Positions 47,058-56,046 of a DNA stretch of 64,000 nucleotides are shown here, one piece after another; the first letter of the stretch is position 1, and each line of letters starts with the position of its first letter. The stretch is from assembly GCF_033242265.1 (NCBI RefSeq), contig NZ_BTFW01000001.1:1550001-1614000 (forward strand), given 5' to 3'. Below the pieces are notes generated by a model. It worked only from the letters and a program-made list of their open reading frames with translations, did not search any database and was not told where the DNA came from. A program made the position numbers and the translations under genes. Origin of the DNA: Novosphingobium sp. IK01 (lineage in GTDB: Bacteria; Pseudomonadota; Alphaproteobacteria; Sphingomonadales; Sphingomonadaceae).

Positions 47058-47456
47058 TCAGTTCGCCGGGGCCGGAGCGGCCAGCGGGAAGAAGGGAATG
47101 GCCACATCGATCAGCGAGCCATCGTCGTGGCGCATGGTATAGTGGCCTTCCATGCTGCCGTTGGGCGTGCCGAGCGGACAACCCGAGACATAGTCGTGCG
47201 ACTGTCCCGGTTCGAGCCGGGGCTGCTCGCCCACCACGCCTTCGCCATCGACGAAGCTGACATGGCCCTGACCGTCCGTGATCCGCCAGTGGCGGGTGAT
47301 GAGCTGGATCGCCTCGGGCGAGTCGTTCTCGATGCGAACATGATAGACCCAGAACCACTTGCCCGCGCTGACCCGCGACTGTTCGGGCAAAAAGCTGACC
47401 GCGACCCGGACGGCCACCCCATGCGTGATCGCGGCATGCTGGAAAAGTTGCTTCAT
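47058..47456 (-). CDS. apaG: ApaG domain protein
   Basis: A 132-aa protein with the ApaG fibronectin-III-like fold: VRVAVSFLPEQSRVSAGKWF, WVYHVRIENDSPEAIQLITR, HWRITDGQGH and VVGEQPRLEPGQSHDYVSGC, ending with the MEGHYTM segment. The bacterial role is uncertain (associated with Co2+ resistance and Mg2+ efflux in enteric bacteria); nucleotide-binding and F-box homologues are known. ATG 47456. Confidence 0.95.
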   Translation of the reverse strand: MKQLFQHAAITHGVAVRVAVSFLPEQSRVSAGKWFWVYHVRIENDSPEAIQLITRHWRITDGQGHVSFVDGEGVVGEQPRLEPGQSHDYVSGCPLGTPNGSMEGHYTMRHDDGSLIDVAIPFFPLAAPAPAN

Positions 47457-47655
47457 CGCGGACAGACTACCCCACAATCGGCGCGCTTCCAATGCCCGAA
47501 ATGCCCCATCGCCGCACCGGTGACCCGAACCGGCGGGCTTTTGCAGGCGGGATTTCCGGCCCTGCGCCTTGCAGCCTGCCCCCGCGCAGGGCACAGCCAG
47601 CCCGACCATGGCCACCCCCGATCCCGCCCCCTCCTCCCTCGATCCTGCTGCGACG

Positions 47656-48255
47656 ATGACCGACGAGATCGTCTGCGCGGTGCTGCCCCATGGCGAACAT
47701 GGCGCGGTGGTCCGCCTGCTGACGCTCCACCACGGACTGGTGGCCGCCTATGTCGCGGGCGCACGCAGCCGGGCGATGCGCCCGGTGCTGATCCCCGGCA
47801 ACCGCGTGGCCGCCGAAATCCTGCCACGCGGCGACGGGCGGCTGCCCTCGGCGCGGATCGAGCTGGTCCACAGCCGGGGCCCGTGGCTGGGTGAACCGCT
47901 GGCGAGCGCGGGGATCGCCTGGGCCTGCGCGCTCACCGCCACGAGCCTGCCGCAAGCCCTGCCGCTGCCCGCCCTTCATCAGGGGCTGGGCGCCCTGCTC
48001 GACGCGATCTGCCTGGCCCCGTCGGCGCGCGGCTGGACACGCGCGCTCGATGGCTACGAGCGGCTGCTCTTGCGCGAGGCCGGGTATGGCCGCCTGCCGG
48101 CTTCTCCCGACGCGGAAGACTGGGCCGCGCTGCTCGCCCGGCTTGAAACACAAGGACAGGCGATTTCCCGTCATCTGCTTGCCGAACGGCGCCGCGATGT
48201 TATGGCGGCCCGCGCGATTCTGCTGGAACGGCTGAAACGCATCGGATCGGAATGA
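47656..48255 (+). CDS. recO: DNA repair protein RecO
   Basis: A 199-aa recombination mediator that works with RecR to load RecA at gaps. The N-terminal OB-fold reads EIVCAVLPHGEHGAVVRLLT and VAAYVAGARSRAMRPVLIPGN; a helical C-terminal domain follows with LLLREAGYGRLP. The zinc-finger cysteines of some RecO are absent. Start ATG 47656 is closest to the family N-terminus; ATG 47608 is an alternative with 16 extra residues. The leuB gene begins 12 nt after the stop, suggesting co-transcription. Confidence 0.9.
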   Translation: MTDEIVCAVLPHGEHGAVVRLLTLHHGLVAAYVAGARSRAMRPVLIPGNRVAAEILPRGDGRLPSARIELVHSRGPWLGEPLASAGIAWACALTATSLPQALPLPALHQGLGALLDAICLAPSARGWTRALDGYERLLLREAGYGRLPASPDAEDWAALLARLETQGQAISRHLLAERRRDVMAARAILLERLKRIGSE

Positions 48256-48267
48256 AGAGGCCTGAAC

Positions 48268-49323
48268 ATGAAGATTGCGGTTTTGCCCGGTGATGGCATC
48301 GGCCCGGAAGTGACCCGTGAAGCGGTCCGCGTGATCGAGGCGCTGGACCTTGGCATCGCCATGGAAGAGGCCCTCGTGGGCGGCGCGGCCTACAAGGCCA
48401 CCGGTCATCCGCTTCCGCCCGAAACGCTCGCCCTCGCGCAAGGCTGCGACGCGATCCTGTTCGGCGCGGTCGGCGATCCCGATTGCGATGCGCTCGAACG
48501 CCACCTGCGTCCCGAGCAGGCCATCCTGGGCCTGCGCAAGGAACTGACCCTGTTCGCCAACTTGCGCCCGGCGCGGGTCTTCCCCGGCCTTGAAAACCAT
48601 TCGGCGCTGCGCCCCGAAGTGGCCGGTGCGATCAACCTGCTGATCGTGCGCGAACTGAACGGCGACGTCTATTTCGGCGAAAAGGGCTTCCGCACGACCG
48701 CCACCGGCGAGCGCGAAGGCTACGACATCATGTCGTACAGCGAGAGCGAAGTACGCCGCATCGCCCATGTCGCCTTCCAGGCCGCGCAGGGCCGCGCCAA
48801 GCGCCTGTGCTCGGTCGACAAGGCCAATGTGCTCGAAACCTCGCAGCTCTGGCGCGACGTGGTGATCGAGGTGAGCAAGGACTATCCCGATGTCACCCTC
48901 GAACACATGTATGTCGACAACGCGGCGATGCAGCTCGTGCGCGCGCCGGGCAAGTTCGACGTGGTGGTGACCGGCAACCTGTTCGGCGACATCCTCTCGG
49001 ACCAAGCCAGCATGTGCGTGGGCTCGATCGGGCTGCTTGCCTCGGCCTCGCTGGGCGAACGCCAGACCGACTTCGGCACGTTCGGCCTTTACGAGCCGAT
49101 CCACGGCTCGGCGCCCGACATTGCCGGACAGGGCCTGGCCAACCCGATGGCCACGATCCTTTCGGCGGCCATGCTGCTGCGTCATTCGCTCGGCCTTGGC
49201 GAAGCTGCCGACCGTATCGAGGCCGCCGTTGCCAAGACCCTGTCCGCGGGCGTGCTGGGCCGCGACCTGGGCGGCAGCGCGGGAACAGCGGAAATTGGTG
49301 ACGCGGTGCTCGCAAACCTGTAA
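48268..49323 (+). CDS. leuB: 3-isopropylmalate dehydrogenase LeuB
   Basis: A 351-aa NAD-dependent decarboxylating dehydrogenase of leucine synthesis. Recognised segments: [20 protein letters not shown], substrate-binding [13 protein letters not shown], catalytic Lys in [18 protein letters not shown], metal Asp motif [17 protein letters not shown] and NAD-site [22 protein letters not shown] 48268 has AAGAGG upstream. leuC/leuD are not in the window. Confidence 0.97.
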   Translation: MKIAVLPGDGIGPEVTREAVRVIEALDLGIAMEEALVGGAAYKATGHPLPPETLALAQGCDAILFGAVGDPDCDALERHLRPEQAILGLRKELTLFANLRPARVFPGLENHSALRPEVAGAINLLIVRELNGDVYFGEKGFRTTATGEREGYDIMSYSESEVRRIAHVAFQAAQGRAKRLCSVDKANVLETSQLWRDVVIEVSKDYPDVTLEHMYVDNAAMQLVRAPGKFDVVVTGNLFGDILSDQASMCVGSIGLLASASLGERQTDFGTFGLYEPIHGSAPDIAGQGLANPMATILSAAMLLRHSLGLGEAADRIEAAVAKTLSAGVLGRDLGGSAGTAEIGDAVLANL

Positions 49324-49334
49324 GCGCGCGCCCC

Positions 49335-50459
49335 ATGTTGCAACTTGCCGTAATTTTGCCGACCTACAACGAGAGCCGGAACATCGCCTCGATGGTCGAC
49401 CGTCTCGACAAGGCGCTTGCCGGAATCACCTGGGAAGCGATCTTCGTCGATGACAACAGCCCCGATGGCACCGCCGATGTGGCGCGTGCCATCGGCCGTG
49501 CCGATCCGCGCGTGCGCGTGATCGAACGGATCGGTCGCCGGGGCCTGGCCTCGGCGGCGATCGAGGGCATGTGCGCCACCTCCGCGCCCGTCGTGGCGGT
49601 GATGGACAGCGACCACCAGCACGATCCGGCGCTTTTGCCGCTCATGCTCCAGGCGATCACCAGCGGCGAATGCGACGTGGCCTATGCCTCGCGCTTTGCC
49701 GAAGGGGCCAGCACCGAAGCCTGGGGGCGGCCCGACCGCGTCAAGGCCTCAGGGCTTGCCAATGCCATCGCCCGCAAGGTGACCGGGGTTCAGCTCAGCG
49801 ATCCGATGAGCGGGTTCTTCATGCTGCCCGCCACCGTGCTGCGGGCCGATGCCCACCGCCTTTCGGGCGTGGGCTTCAAGATCCTGCTCGACATTCTCGC
49901 CACGGTTGACGCGCCGCTGCGGGTGAAGGAATTTCCCCTGAACTTCGCCGCGCGGGCCGAAGGCGAATCGAAACTGGACCGGACTGTCGTGTTTGAATTC
50001 CTCATCGGCCTTTACGACAAGTGGCTCGGCCGCATCATCCCCACCCGCTTTGCCCTGTTCGGCACCGTGGGCGGACTGGGCGCGCTGGTGCACCTGTCCG
50101 TGCTCTGGGTGATCCTGCACCTGTTCGGGGCGGATTTCGCGATCAGCCACTATCCCAAGGAAGCCGCGTTCATCGTCGGCCAGACGGTCGCCGCGCTCAC
50201 CGCGATGACCTTCAACTTCGTGCTGAACAACGAACTGACGTATGCCGACAAGCGCCTGCGCGGGTTCTTCCCGTGGGTGCGCGGCTGGATCAAGTTCGCC
50301 GCGACCTGCGCATTCGGCATGCTGGCCAATATCGGCGTATCGACCGCGCTCGTGCGCGTGGGCTTCCACGCCATTTCGGCGGCGCTGATCGGCATCGTGC
50401 TGGCCTCGGTGTGGAACTTCGCCCTGTCGAGCAAGTTCGTCTGGGGCAAGTACGGCTGA
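49335..50459 (+). CDS. Polyprenyl-phosphate glycosyltransferase (GT2) fused to GtrA domain
   Basis: A 374-aa enzyme similar to dolichol-phosphate mannose synthases. The GT-A domain (about 1-230) begins AVILPTYNESRNIASMV and has the DxD-type motif VVAVMDSDHQHDPALL and SDPMSGFFMLP. The C-terminal GtrA domain (about 235-370) has four membrane helices (FALFGTVGGLGALVHLSVLWV and others) and FNFVLNNELTYADKRLRG. It probably loads a sugar on polyprenyl phosphate. The convergent PMT-type gene would use such a donor, suggesting one protein O-glycosylation route. Confidence 0.92.
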   Translation: MLQLAVILPTYNESRNIASMVDRLDKALAGITWEAIFVDDNSPDGTADVARAIGRADPRVRVIERIGRRGLASAAIEGMCATSAPVVAVMDSDHQHDPALLPLMLQAITSGECDVAYASRFAEGASTEAWGRPDRVKASGLANAIARKVTGVQLSDPMSGFFMLPATVLRADAHRLSGVGFKILLDILATVDAPLRVKEFPLNFAARAEGESKLDRTVVFEFLIGLYDKWLGRIIPTRFALFGTVGGLGALVHLSVLWVILHLFGADFAISHYPKEAAFIVGQTVAALTAMTFNFVLNNELTYADKRLRGFFPWVRGWIKFAATCAFGMLANIGVSTALVRVGFHAISAALIGIVLASVWNFALSSKFVWGKYG

Positions 50460-50487
50460 TCGGCCTTTTCGCCCATCCCCTCTTGCC

Positions 50488-50526
50488 AAAAGGGCCGCGC
50501 TGGATGTTCCCGCGCGGCCCTTTTTT
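50488..50526. terminator. Bidirectional intrinsic terminator
   Basis: An AAAAGGGCCGCGC arm pairs with GCGCGGCCCTTTTTT around an 11-nt loop, followed by six T residues on the plus strand and preceded by AAAA on the other, between convergent GT2-GtrA and PMT genes. It is a strong bidirectional terminator. Confidence 0.85.
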
Positions 50527-51896
50527 CATTTCCAGATCGGCAACCACATGAACCACTTGAACGACTTGGGCCCCGCCAGCGGCAGCGCCGCCAGGATCGG
50601 GAAGAAATAGGCAAACCCGATCAGCGCCAGCGCCACCGAAACCCACGTCGGCCAGCGCAGCCCCCGCCCCCACAGCTTCGCCAGAACCAGCGCCAGCGCC
50701 CCGTCGAGGAACACGGCGGCAAGCTGGTAATGGTGGTAGAACTGCACCGGCTTGCCGTTGAGCGCCCAGAACACCAGCGACAGGAAATAGAACAACACCA
50801 GCCCGCCCGCGAGCGCGGCCAGACGCCCCTGCCCGTCGGGCGCCCAGCGCCCCAGCCGGTTCAGTCCGGCGAGCGGACGCGGCATCACCCGGCGCAGCCC
50901 ATCGGCCAGGCACCAGACCAGCGCGGGCAGACCCGCCCACATCGTGTAGGGGTTGCCGATCATCAGCACCCCGCGCTGTGCCCCGTCCCACTTTTCATAG
51001 AAGAACCAGATCGGCCGCGCGTTGAGCATCCACTGGTACCAGTGGCTCATGTAGCGGTGCGGCTTGACCACGCTGTCCTGCAATTTCAGCATTGTCTGCT
51101 GCCATTCGATCAGGTGCCACGGGCTGATCGCCCCGACCTTGTAGAACATCGCCGGGGTGAACGTGGCAAAATAGACCAGCACCGGCAGCACGCCGAGCCA
51201 GAGCGCCGCCTCGACCAGACAGACCCCCGGCACCGCGCCCCCGGCCCGGCCCACGAGCCAGTCGAGCCCGCGCCGCCACCCCGAAGCCCGCGCCGCCTGC
51301 CAGCGGTCCCACGCATACCACAGCCCCGGCAGCGCCATCAGCGGCACCCCGTTCCACTTGCCCGCCATCGACAGCCCCATCGCCACCCCGGCCAGCACGA
51401 GATGCACCCGCCGCCCCTTGCGCGCGGCCAGCGCCCATTGCCAGAACGCGAGCGCCAGCGAGGCCGCCATCGCCATGTCGAGAATGGCAATGCGCGAAAG
51501 CATGAACCAGATGAAGTTGGTGGCCAGAAACAGCCCGAACAGCACCGTCCCCACGCGCGAAAAGCTCGCCCACCAGAACGCCCGGATCGCGGCATAGAGC
51601 CCGATCGTGCCATAGGCCGCGATAAAGAAACGCCAGCCGAACGGATTGTCGCCAAAGGTCATCATCCCCAGCGCGATCAGTTCCTTGCCCAGCAACGGAT
51701 GCTCGGGGTTAAGGCGGCTCGACAGGTCGATCAGGTGGCGCGCGGCGGGCAGGTAATGCACCTCGTCGAACATGATCTTCGAGGGCGTGCCCAGACGCCA
51801 GAACACCAGCGCGGCAAAGGCCATGACAATGGCCGCCACCGGCAGGATCGGATCAGATTTGGCGATACGGTACGGCGAGAAAGGCGGCTGGGTCAT
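50526..51896 (-). CDS. PMT-family dolichyl-phosphate-mannose-protein mannosyltransferase
   Basis: A 456-aa polytopic GT-C glycosyltransferase (about ten helices). The catalytic acidic pair lies in the first external loop (PSKIMFDEVHYLPAARHL), as in PMT/ArnT-like enzymes. Later segments KPHRYMSHWYQWMLNARP and GKPVQFYHHYQLAAVF match PMT of actinobacteria and proteobacteria. It is predicted to transfer sugar from a polyprenyl phosphate to periplasmic proteins. ATG 51896 is chosen. The neighbouring GT2-GtrA enzyme could make the donor. Targets are unknown. Confidence 0.88.
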   Translation of the reverse strand: MTQPPFSPYRIAKSDPILPVAAIVMAFAALVFWRLGTPSKIMFDEVHYLPAARHLIDLSSRLNPEHPLLGKELIALGMMTFGDNPFGWRFFIAAYGTIGLYAAIRAFWWASFSRVGTVLFGLFLATNFIWFMLSRIAILDMAMAASLALAFWQWALAARKGRRVHLVLAGVAMGLSMAGKWNGVPLMALPGLWYAWDRWQAARASGWRRGLDWLVGRAGGAVPGVCLVEAALWLGVLPVLVYFATFTPAMFYKVGAISPWHLIEWQQTMLKLQDSVVKPHRYMSHWYQWMLNARPIWFFYEKWDGAQRGVLMIGNPYTMWAGLPALVWCLADGLRRVMPRPLAGLNRLGRWAPDGQGRLAALAGGLVLFYFLSLVFWALNGKPVQFYHHYQLAAVFLDGALALVLAKLWGRGLRWPTWVSVALALIGFAYFFPILAALPLAGPKSFKWFMWLPIWK

Positions 51897-51988
51897 CGTG
51901 AGGCGCGCGATACGCCAGATCGCCCCGCCCGCGCAATGGGAGCCCCGCCCCTCGCGGTTTTCAGGTTTTTTGAAGAAAAAGATTAACC

Positions 51989-52077
51989 CGGGGGCCATCG
52001 CCCCCGGACCCCCGGGAACTGGTGCCGGTTGTCATGCCCGGCCAAAGCTAATGGAGTGCAGGGGCGATGGCCCCTGC
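51989..52077. repeat. Two GC-rich hairpins upstream of metZ
   Basis: A 6-bp stem (51989-51994 with 52001-52006) and an 8-bp stem (52058-52065 with 52070-52077) with short loops occur in the 324-nt intergenic region 51897-52220. The CGGGGGC/GCCCCCG type sequences resemble repetitive intergenic hairpins, not a gene. Confidence 0.45.
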
Positions 52078-52109
52078 TTCATCCCTTGTTCTTCCTGCTT
52101 TTCAAAAAT

Positions 52110-52204
52110 GCAAAAAACCGGTTCCCACTTTTTTGCGCGATGCGCTTTGTTCGCTTCCGCATCGCTTTTCGCAAAAAACCGGTTCCCACTTTTTTGCGCG
52201 ATGC
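52110..52204. repeat. Pair of 34-bp direct repeats (alphaproteobacterial intergenic repeat)
   Basis: Identical 34-bp units occupy 52110-52143 and 52171-52204 (period 61). Each contains a GCAAAAAA ... TTTTTTGC inverted repeat around an ACCGGTTCCCAC core, so each can form a hairpin. This core is, to my knowledge, a recurring intergenic sequence in alphaproteobacteria. The last copy ends 16 nt before metZ. Confidence 0.85.
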
Positions 52205-52220
52205 TCTAAGACCACCCCCC

Positions 52221-53429
52221 ATGAAACGCACTACCGGACAAGATCGCTCGATCACGCAGACCTGGCGCCCCGCCACCCGTGCCATTCGTGGCGGGACATG
52301 GCGTTCGGAAATGGGGGAAACGTCCGAGGCCCTGTTCCTCACCTCGGGCTTCACCTACGACGACGCGGCGACCGTGGCCGCGCGCTTTGCCGGTGAGCAG
52401 GACGGGATGACCTATTCCCGCCTCCAGAACCCGACTGTGGCCATGCTCGAAGAGCGCATCGCCCTGCTCGAAGGCGCGGAAGCCTGCCGCAGCCAGGCCA
52501 GCGGCATGGCCGCGATGACCGCCGCCCTCCTCTGCCAGCTTTCCGCCGGGGACCACATCGTCGCGGCCAAGGCCGCCTTTGGGTCCTGCCGCTGGCTGGT
52601 CGAAAGCCTGCTGCCCCGTTTCGGCGTCGAAGGCACGCTGATCGACGCGACCGACAACGATGCGTGGGAAGCCGCGATCCGTCCCAACACCAAGGTCTTC
52701 TTCTTCGAAACCCCGGCCAACCCGACGCTGGGCATCGTCGACATGGCGCATGTCTGTGCGCTGGCCAAGGCCCACGGCATCACCACCGTCGTCGACAATG
52801 CCTTTGCCACCAGCGCGCTCCAGCGCCCGATGGAATTCGGCGTCGACGTGGTCGCCTATTCGGCCACCAAGATGATGGACGGCCAGGGCCGCGTGCTGGC
52901 CGGCGCCGTGTGCGGCAGCAAGGACTTCATCGACAACGTGCTGCTGCCCTTCCAGCGCAACACCGGCCCCAACTGCGCGCCGTTCAACGCCTGGGTCGTG
53001 CTCAAGGGCCTCGAAACGCTCGACTTGCGCATCCAGCGCCAGAGCGCCAACGCGCTCAAGGTCGCGCAGTTCGTCGAAGGCCGCGTGCCGGTGATCCTCT
53101 ATCCCGCGCTCAAGAGCCATCCCCAGCATGATCTGGCGATGAAGCAGATGAGCACGGGCGGCACGATCTTCTCGATCGTCCTCGACGGGGGCCGCGCGCA
53201 GGCCCACGGGCTGCTCGACGCGCTCAAGCTGGTCGACATCTCGAACAACATCGGCGACTCGCGCTCGCTGATGTGCCACCCGGCCACCACCACCCACCAC
53301 GGCGTGGGCCCCGAAGGCCGCGCCGACATGGGCGTTGGCGAAGGCATGCTGCGCCTCAATGTCGGCCTCGAAGACGCCGACGATGTGATCGAGGATCTCG
53401 ATCAGGCGCTCAAGGCCGTGGGTCTTTGA
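52221..53429 (+). CDS. metZ: O-succinylhomoserine sulfhydrylase MetZ
   Basis: A 402-aa PLP enzyme of the Cys/Met metabolism family, making homocysteine from O-succinylhomoserine and sulfide. PLP Lys is in YSATKMMDGQGRVLAG (about residue 217), the phosphate and ring contacts in YSRLQNPTVAMLEERIA and FFFETPANPTLGIVDMA, and SRSLMCHPATTTHHGV is typical of MetZ. ATG 52221 lies directly after the repeat pair, so the repeats occupy its 5' leader or promoter. Confidence 0.93.
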   Translation: MKRTTGQDRSITQTWRPATRAIRGGTWRSEMGETSEALFLTSGFTYDDAATVAARFAGEQDGMTYSRLQNPTVAMLEERIALLEGAEACRSQASGMAAMTAALLCQLSAGDHIVAAKAAFGSCRWLVESLLPRFGVEGTLIDATDNDAWEAAIRPNTKVFFFETPANPTLGIVDMAHVCALAKAHGITTVVDNAFATSALQRPMEFGVDVVAYSATKMMDGQGRVLAGAVCGSKDFIDNVLLPFQRNTGPNCAPFNAWVVLKGLETLDLRIQRQSANALKVAQFVEGRVPVILYPALKSHPQHDLAMKQMSTGGTIFSIVLDGGRAQAHGLLDALKLVDISNNIGDSRSLMCHPATTTHHGVGPEGRADMGVGEGMLRLNVGLEDADDVIEDLDQALKAVGL

Positions 53430-53467
53430 GAATCTGATCCGAAACTGTCGTTTCGGCCCATCCGGCT

Positions 53468-53493
53468 GGAACCGATTGCACCACCAGCGCGTA
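53468..53493 (+). promoter_or_regulatory. EcfG-like stress promoter
   Basis: GGAAC at 53468-53472, a 17-nt spacer, then CGTA at 53490-53493 resembles the alphaproteobacterial general-stress sigma EcfG consensus (GGAAC-N16-17-CGTT) with one mismatch. It lies about 86 nt before the HWE kinase start. HWE kinases often act in this stress pathway, which supports the call. Confidence 0.4.
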
Positions 53494-53578
53494 AAGGGCG
53501 GCAGATCGTCATTGAAATGCCGCCCCCTTCGCCTAAGGTAATGGGAACACGGGGGTAAACCTTACCGGAGCCTGTTCC

Positions 53579-54913
53579 TTGCTGGCGGAAGCCCACCTTT
53601 CGGCCATTGTCCAATATTCAGACGACGCGATCATCAGCAAGTCGCTCGACGGCCTGGTCGTCACCTGGAATCCCGCCGCATCGCGCATCTTCGGCTTTTC
53701 CGAAGACGAGATGGTCGGCCAGTCGATCCGCCGCCTGATCCCCGCCGACCGGCAGGACGAGGAAGACGCGATCCTCGCCCGCATCGCGCAAGGCCAGCGG
53801 GTCGAAAGCTTCGAGACCATCCGCCAGCGCAAGGACGGCAGCACGTTTCGCGTCTCGCTAACCGTCTCGCCAATCCTCGATCCGCAAGGCACGGTCATCG
53901 GCGCGAGCAAGATCGCCCGCGACGTGAGCGCCCGCCATGCCGCGCAGGAAGCCCTGCGCGAGAGCGAGCATCACTTCCGGATGCTGGCCGACAATATCTC
54001 GCAACAGGCCTGGATCGCCGATGCGCAAGGGCGGGCGATCTGGCTCAACCGGCGCTGGCACGACTTTACCGGGCAGACCCCCGAGGAAGCCCTGCTGGAC
54101 CGCTCGATGTTCCACCACCCCGACCATGCCGAACGGGTGGTGGCCAAGTATCGCGCCGATGTCGCCGCCGGGCAGCCATGGGAAGACACGTTTCCGCTGC
54201 GCGGGCGCGATGGCCGTTATCGCTGGTTTCTGGGCCGCGCCACCCCGATCCGGGGCGCAGACGGGCACATCCTCCACTGGTTCGGCACCAATACCGACGT
54301 GACCGAAATGCTCGAAAAGGAAGAGCAGATCCGCCTCCTGCTCATGGAGGTCAACCACCGCTCGAAGAACATGCTCGCGGTGGTTCAGGCGCTGGCCCGC
54401 CGCTCGGGCGGGGCCGACCCCGATTTCCTGCGCCGCTTCGAGAACCGCCTCTCCAGCCTCTCGGCCAATCAGGACCTGCTCGTCCGGCGCGGCTGGGCGC
54501 ATATTCCGATGGAAGAACTGGCCGAAGCGCAACTGGCGATCCTCGATCGCGACAGCCGCAAGCTGGTCAGGACCACAGGCCCGGCCTTCCTGCTCTCGCC
54601 GCGCACCGCCGAAGTGCTGGGCATGGCGCTCCACGAACTGGCCACCAATGCCCTCAGGCATGGCGCGCTCTCGCATGGCGCCGGGCAGGTCGGCCTGTCA
54701 TGGGAGGAGCGCGACGGGCGCCTGTCCGTCGTCTGGAACGAGACCGGTGGTCCGCTGGTCGGGGAACCGCAGGCCTCGGGCTTCGGGACGACGCTGATCC
54801 GCCACATCCCCGCGCGCAGCCTCAAGGCCGATGTCACCCTCGACTATGCCCCCGACGGCCTGACCTGGCGCCTGTCCTGCGACGCCACGCTGGCCAAGAC
54901 GCTGGCCTCCTGA
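53579..54913 (+). CDS. PAS-PAS HWE-family sensor histidine kinase
   Basis: A 444-aa cytoplasmic sensor kinase with no membrane segment. PAS domains at about residues 5-120 and 130-245 (IVQYSDDAIISKSLDG, ADNISQQAWIADAQG) may bind a ligand. The H-box is LMEVNHRSKNMLAVVQALAR (His about 259), the N-box is HELATNALRHGALSHG, and the W-x-E motif is WNETGG, defining the HWE subclass linked to alphaproteobacterial general stress and light signalling. No LOV Cys motif is seen. Translation starts at TTG 53579 behind GGAG, as no ATG is in frame. Confidence 0.9.
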   Translation: MLAEAHLSAIVQYSDDAIISKSLDGLVVTWNPAASRIFGFSEDEMVGQSIRRLIPADRQDEEDAILARIAQGQRVESFETIRQRKDGSTFRVSLTVSPILDPQGTVIGASKIARDVSARHAAQEALRESEHHFRMLADNISQQAWIADAQGRAIWLNRRWHDFTGQTPEEALLDRSMFHHPDHAERVVAKYRADVAAGQPWEDTFPLRGRDGRYRWFLGRATPIRGADGHILHWFGTNTDVTEMLEKEEQIRLLLMEVNHRSKNMLAVVQALARRSGGADPDFLRRFENRLSSLSANQDLLVRRGWAHIPMEELAEAQLAILDRDSRKLVRTTGPAFLLSPRTAEVLGMALHELATNALRHGALSHGAGQVGLSWEERDGRLSVVWNETGGPLVGEPQASGFGTTLIRHIPARSLKADVTLDYAPDGLTWRLSCDATLAKTLAS

Positions 54914-54937
54914 AACTGGCATCCTGAAACAGCACGA

Positions 54938-54967
54938 CCCCGCGCCCGGATCACGTCCGGGGCGGGG
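54938..54967. terminator. Hairpin between HWE kinase and ubiK
   Basis: Nested GC-rich complementary arms (54938-54943 with 54962-54967, with further inner pairing) lie between convergent stops at 54913 and 55007. There is no T-run, so termination is only suggested. Confidence 0.4.
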
Positions 54968-55006
54968 AAGCGGGACAAGATCAGCGACTGGCAGGCCGCA
55001 TCGGGA

Positions 55007-55267
55007 TCAGCCTTGCGTCTTGGCGGCCAGAGCCGCCTCGAGCGCGGCGATGCGCTCCTTGAGGGTTTCGACTTCCTCGCGCGCGGTCGAGGCCATGTCC
55101 TTGACGGCCTGGAATTCCTCGCGGCTGACGAAGTCGAAGCCACCGAGGACTTCGCGTGCCCGTTCGCGGGCGGTTTCACCCGCTTCGCGGCCCAGCCCGG
55201 CCAGCGTACCGGCCGCGCTGTTCAGCACCTTGACGAAATCGGCGATCATCGGGTTTTCGGTCTGCAT
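55007..55267 (-). CDS. ubiK: Ubiquinone biosynthesis accessory factor UbiK (BMFP)
   Basis: An 86-aa protein of the YqiC/BMFP family. It has an amphipathic N-terminus (IADFVKVLNSAAGTLAG), then FVSREEFQAVKDMA and a C-terminal coiled coil (REEVETLKERIAALEAALAA) that forms trimers. UbiK is needed for aerobic ubiquinone synthesis with UbiJ in E. coli. ATG 55267. tspO lies 81 nt upstream on the same strand. Confidence 0.9.
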   Translation of the reverse strand: MQTENPMIADFVKVLNSAAGTLAGLGREAGETARERAREVLGGFDFVSREEFQAVKDMASTAREEVETLKERIAALEAALAAKTQG

Positions 55268-55348
55268 GAGGTTTGTCCTGGGAATGAATAGGCCAGCCCA
55301 TATGGTGTGCGCCGCACCCTACCGCAAGCGCCGCCTGTGGATAGCAGA

Positions 55349-55903
55349 TCAGAGCGCAATTCGCACCGTCGAGGCCGCCGGTGCCGAAACCCCGGCATCG
55401 GGATTGAGCTGCCAGAACTGAAACGTAAGCAGTGCAGCAAAGCAGACCCAGGCCAGATAGGGCAGCAGCAGCGCCCCGGCCATGGGCCGCACCCGCCACA
55501 GCAGCCAGGCCGCCAGCGCCACGAGCGGCACCAGCACCACGATCACCACCAGCGCCGCCATGATCTGGTGCAGCGCGAAGAAGATCGGGCTCCACGCCAG
55601 ATTGACCAGCAGTTGCGCCGCAAAAATGCCCACCGCAACCCCGCGTCCGGGCGCCCCGCGCGCCGACAGGACCATGGCCAGCGCCACCCCCATCGCGATG
55701 TAGAGCGCCACCCACACGATCGCGAACGTGACCGGCGGAGGGAAGATCGCCGGCTTGGCCAGCGCGGCGAACCACGGGTTGTCGGGTCCGCTGCCCGAGA
55801 GCCGTCCCGAGAGGAAGCCGAGCCCCACGATCAGGGGCACGGTGAACAGCGACCAGCGCATCAGGCTGGCGCGCAACTGGGCGTGGGATGCAAGATAGCG
55901 CAT
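55349..55903 (-). CDS. tspO: TspO/MBR family protein
   Basis: A 184-aa inner- or outer-membrane protein with five helices of the tryptophan-rich sensory/translocator family: PDNPWFAALAKPAIFPPP, WVALYIAMGVALAMVL, QLLVNLAWSPIFFALHQI and LPYLAWVCFAALLTFQFW, which include the porphyrin/cholesterol-site Trp residues. A roughly 30-residue N-terminal extension precedes the first helix. TspO binds porphyrins and acts in stress regulation in Rhodobacter. ATG 55903. Confidence 0.92.
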   Translation of the reverse strand: MRYLASHAQLRASLMRWSLFTVPLIVGLGFLSGRLSGSGPDNPWFAALAKPAIFPPPVTFAIVWVALYIAMGVALAMVLSARGAPGRGVAVGIFAAQLLVNLAWSPIFFALHQIMAALVVIVVLVPLVALAAWLLWRVRPMAGALLLPYLAWVCFAALLTFQFWQLNPDAGVSAPAASTVRIAL

Positions 55904-56046
55904 GATCGACTGAAACGTCTGCCCCGGTTGAGAAGGAACGCGAACCGGCAGGAGGGCCCAAGGGCCACCTTCCCGGCTCTTCTGGTATGACAAGTGTATG
56001 CCCGTCAGGCAATTGGCCAGAGAATCTCGTTCCGAAACGCAGATAT

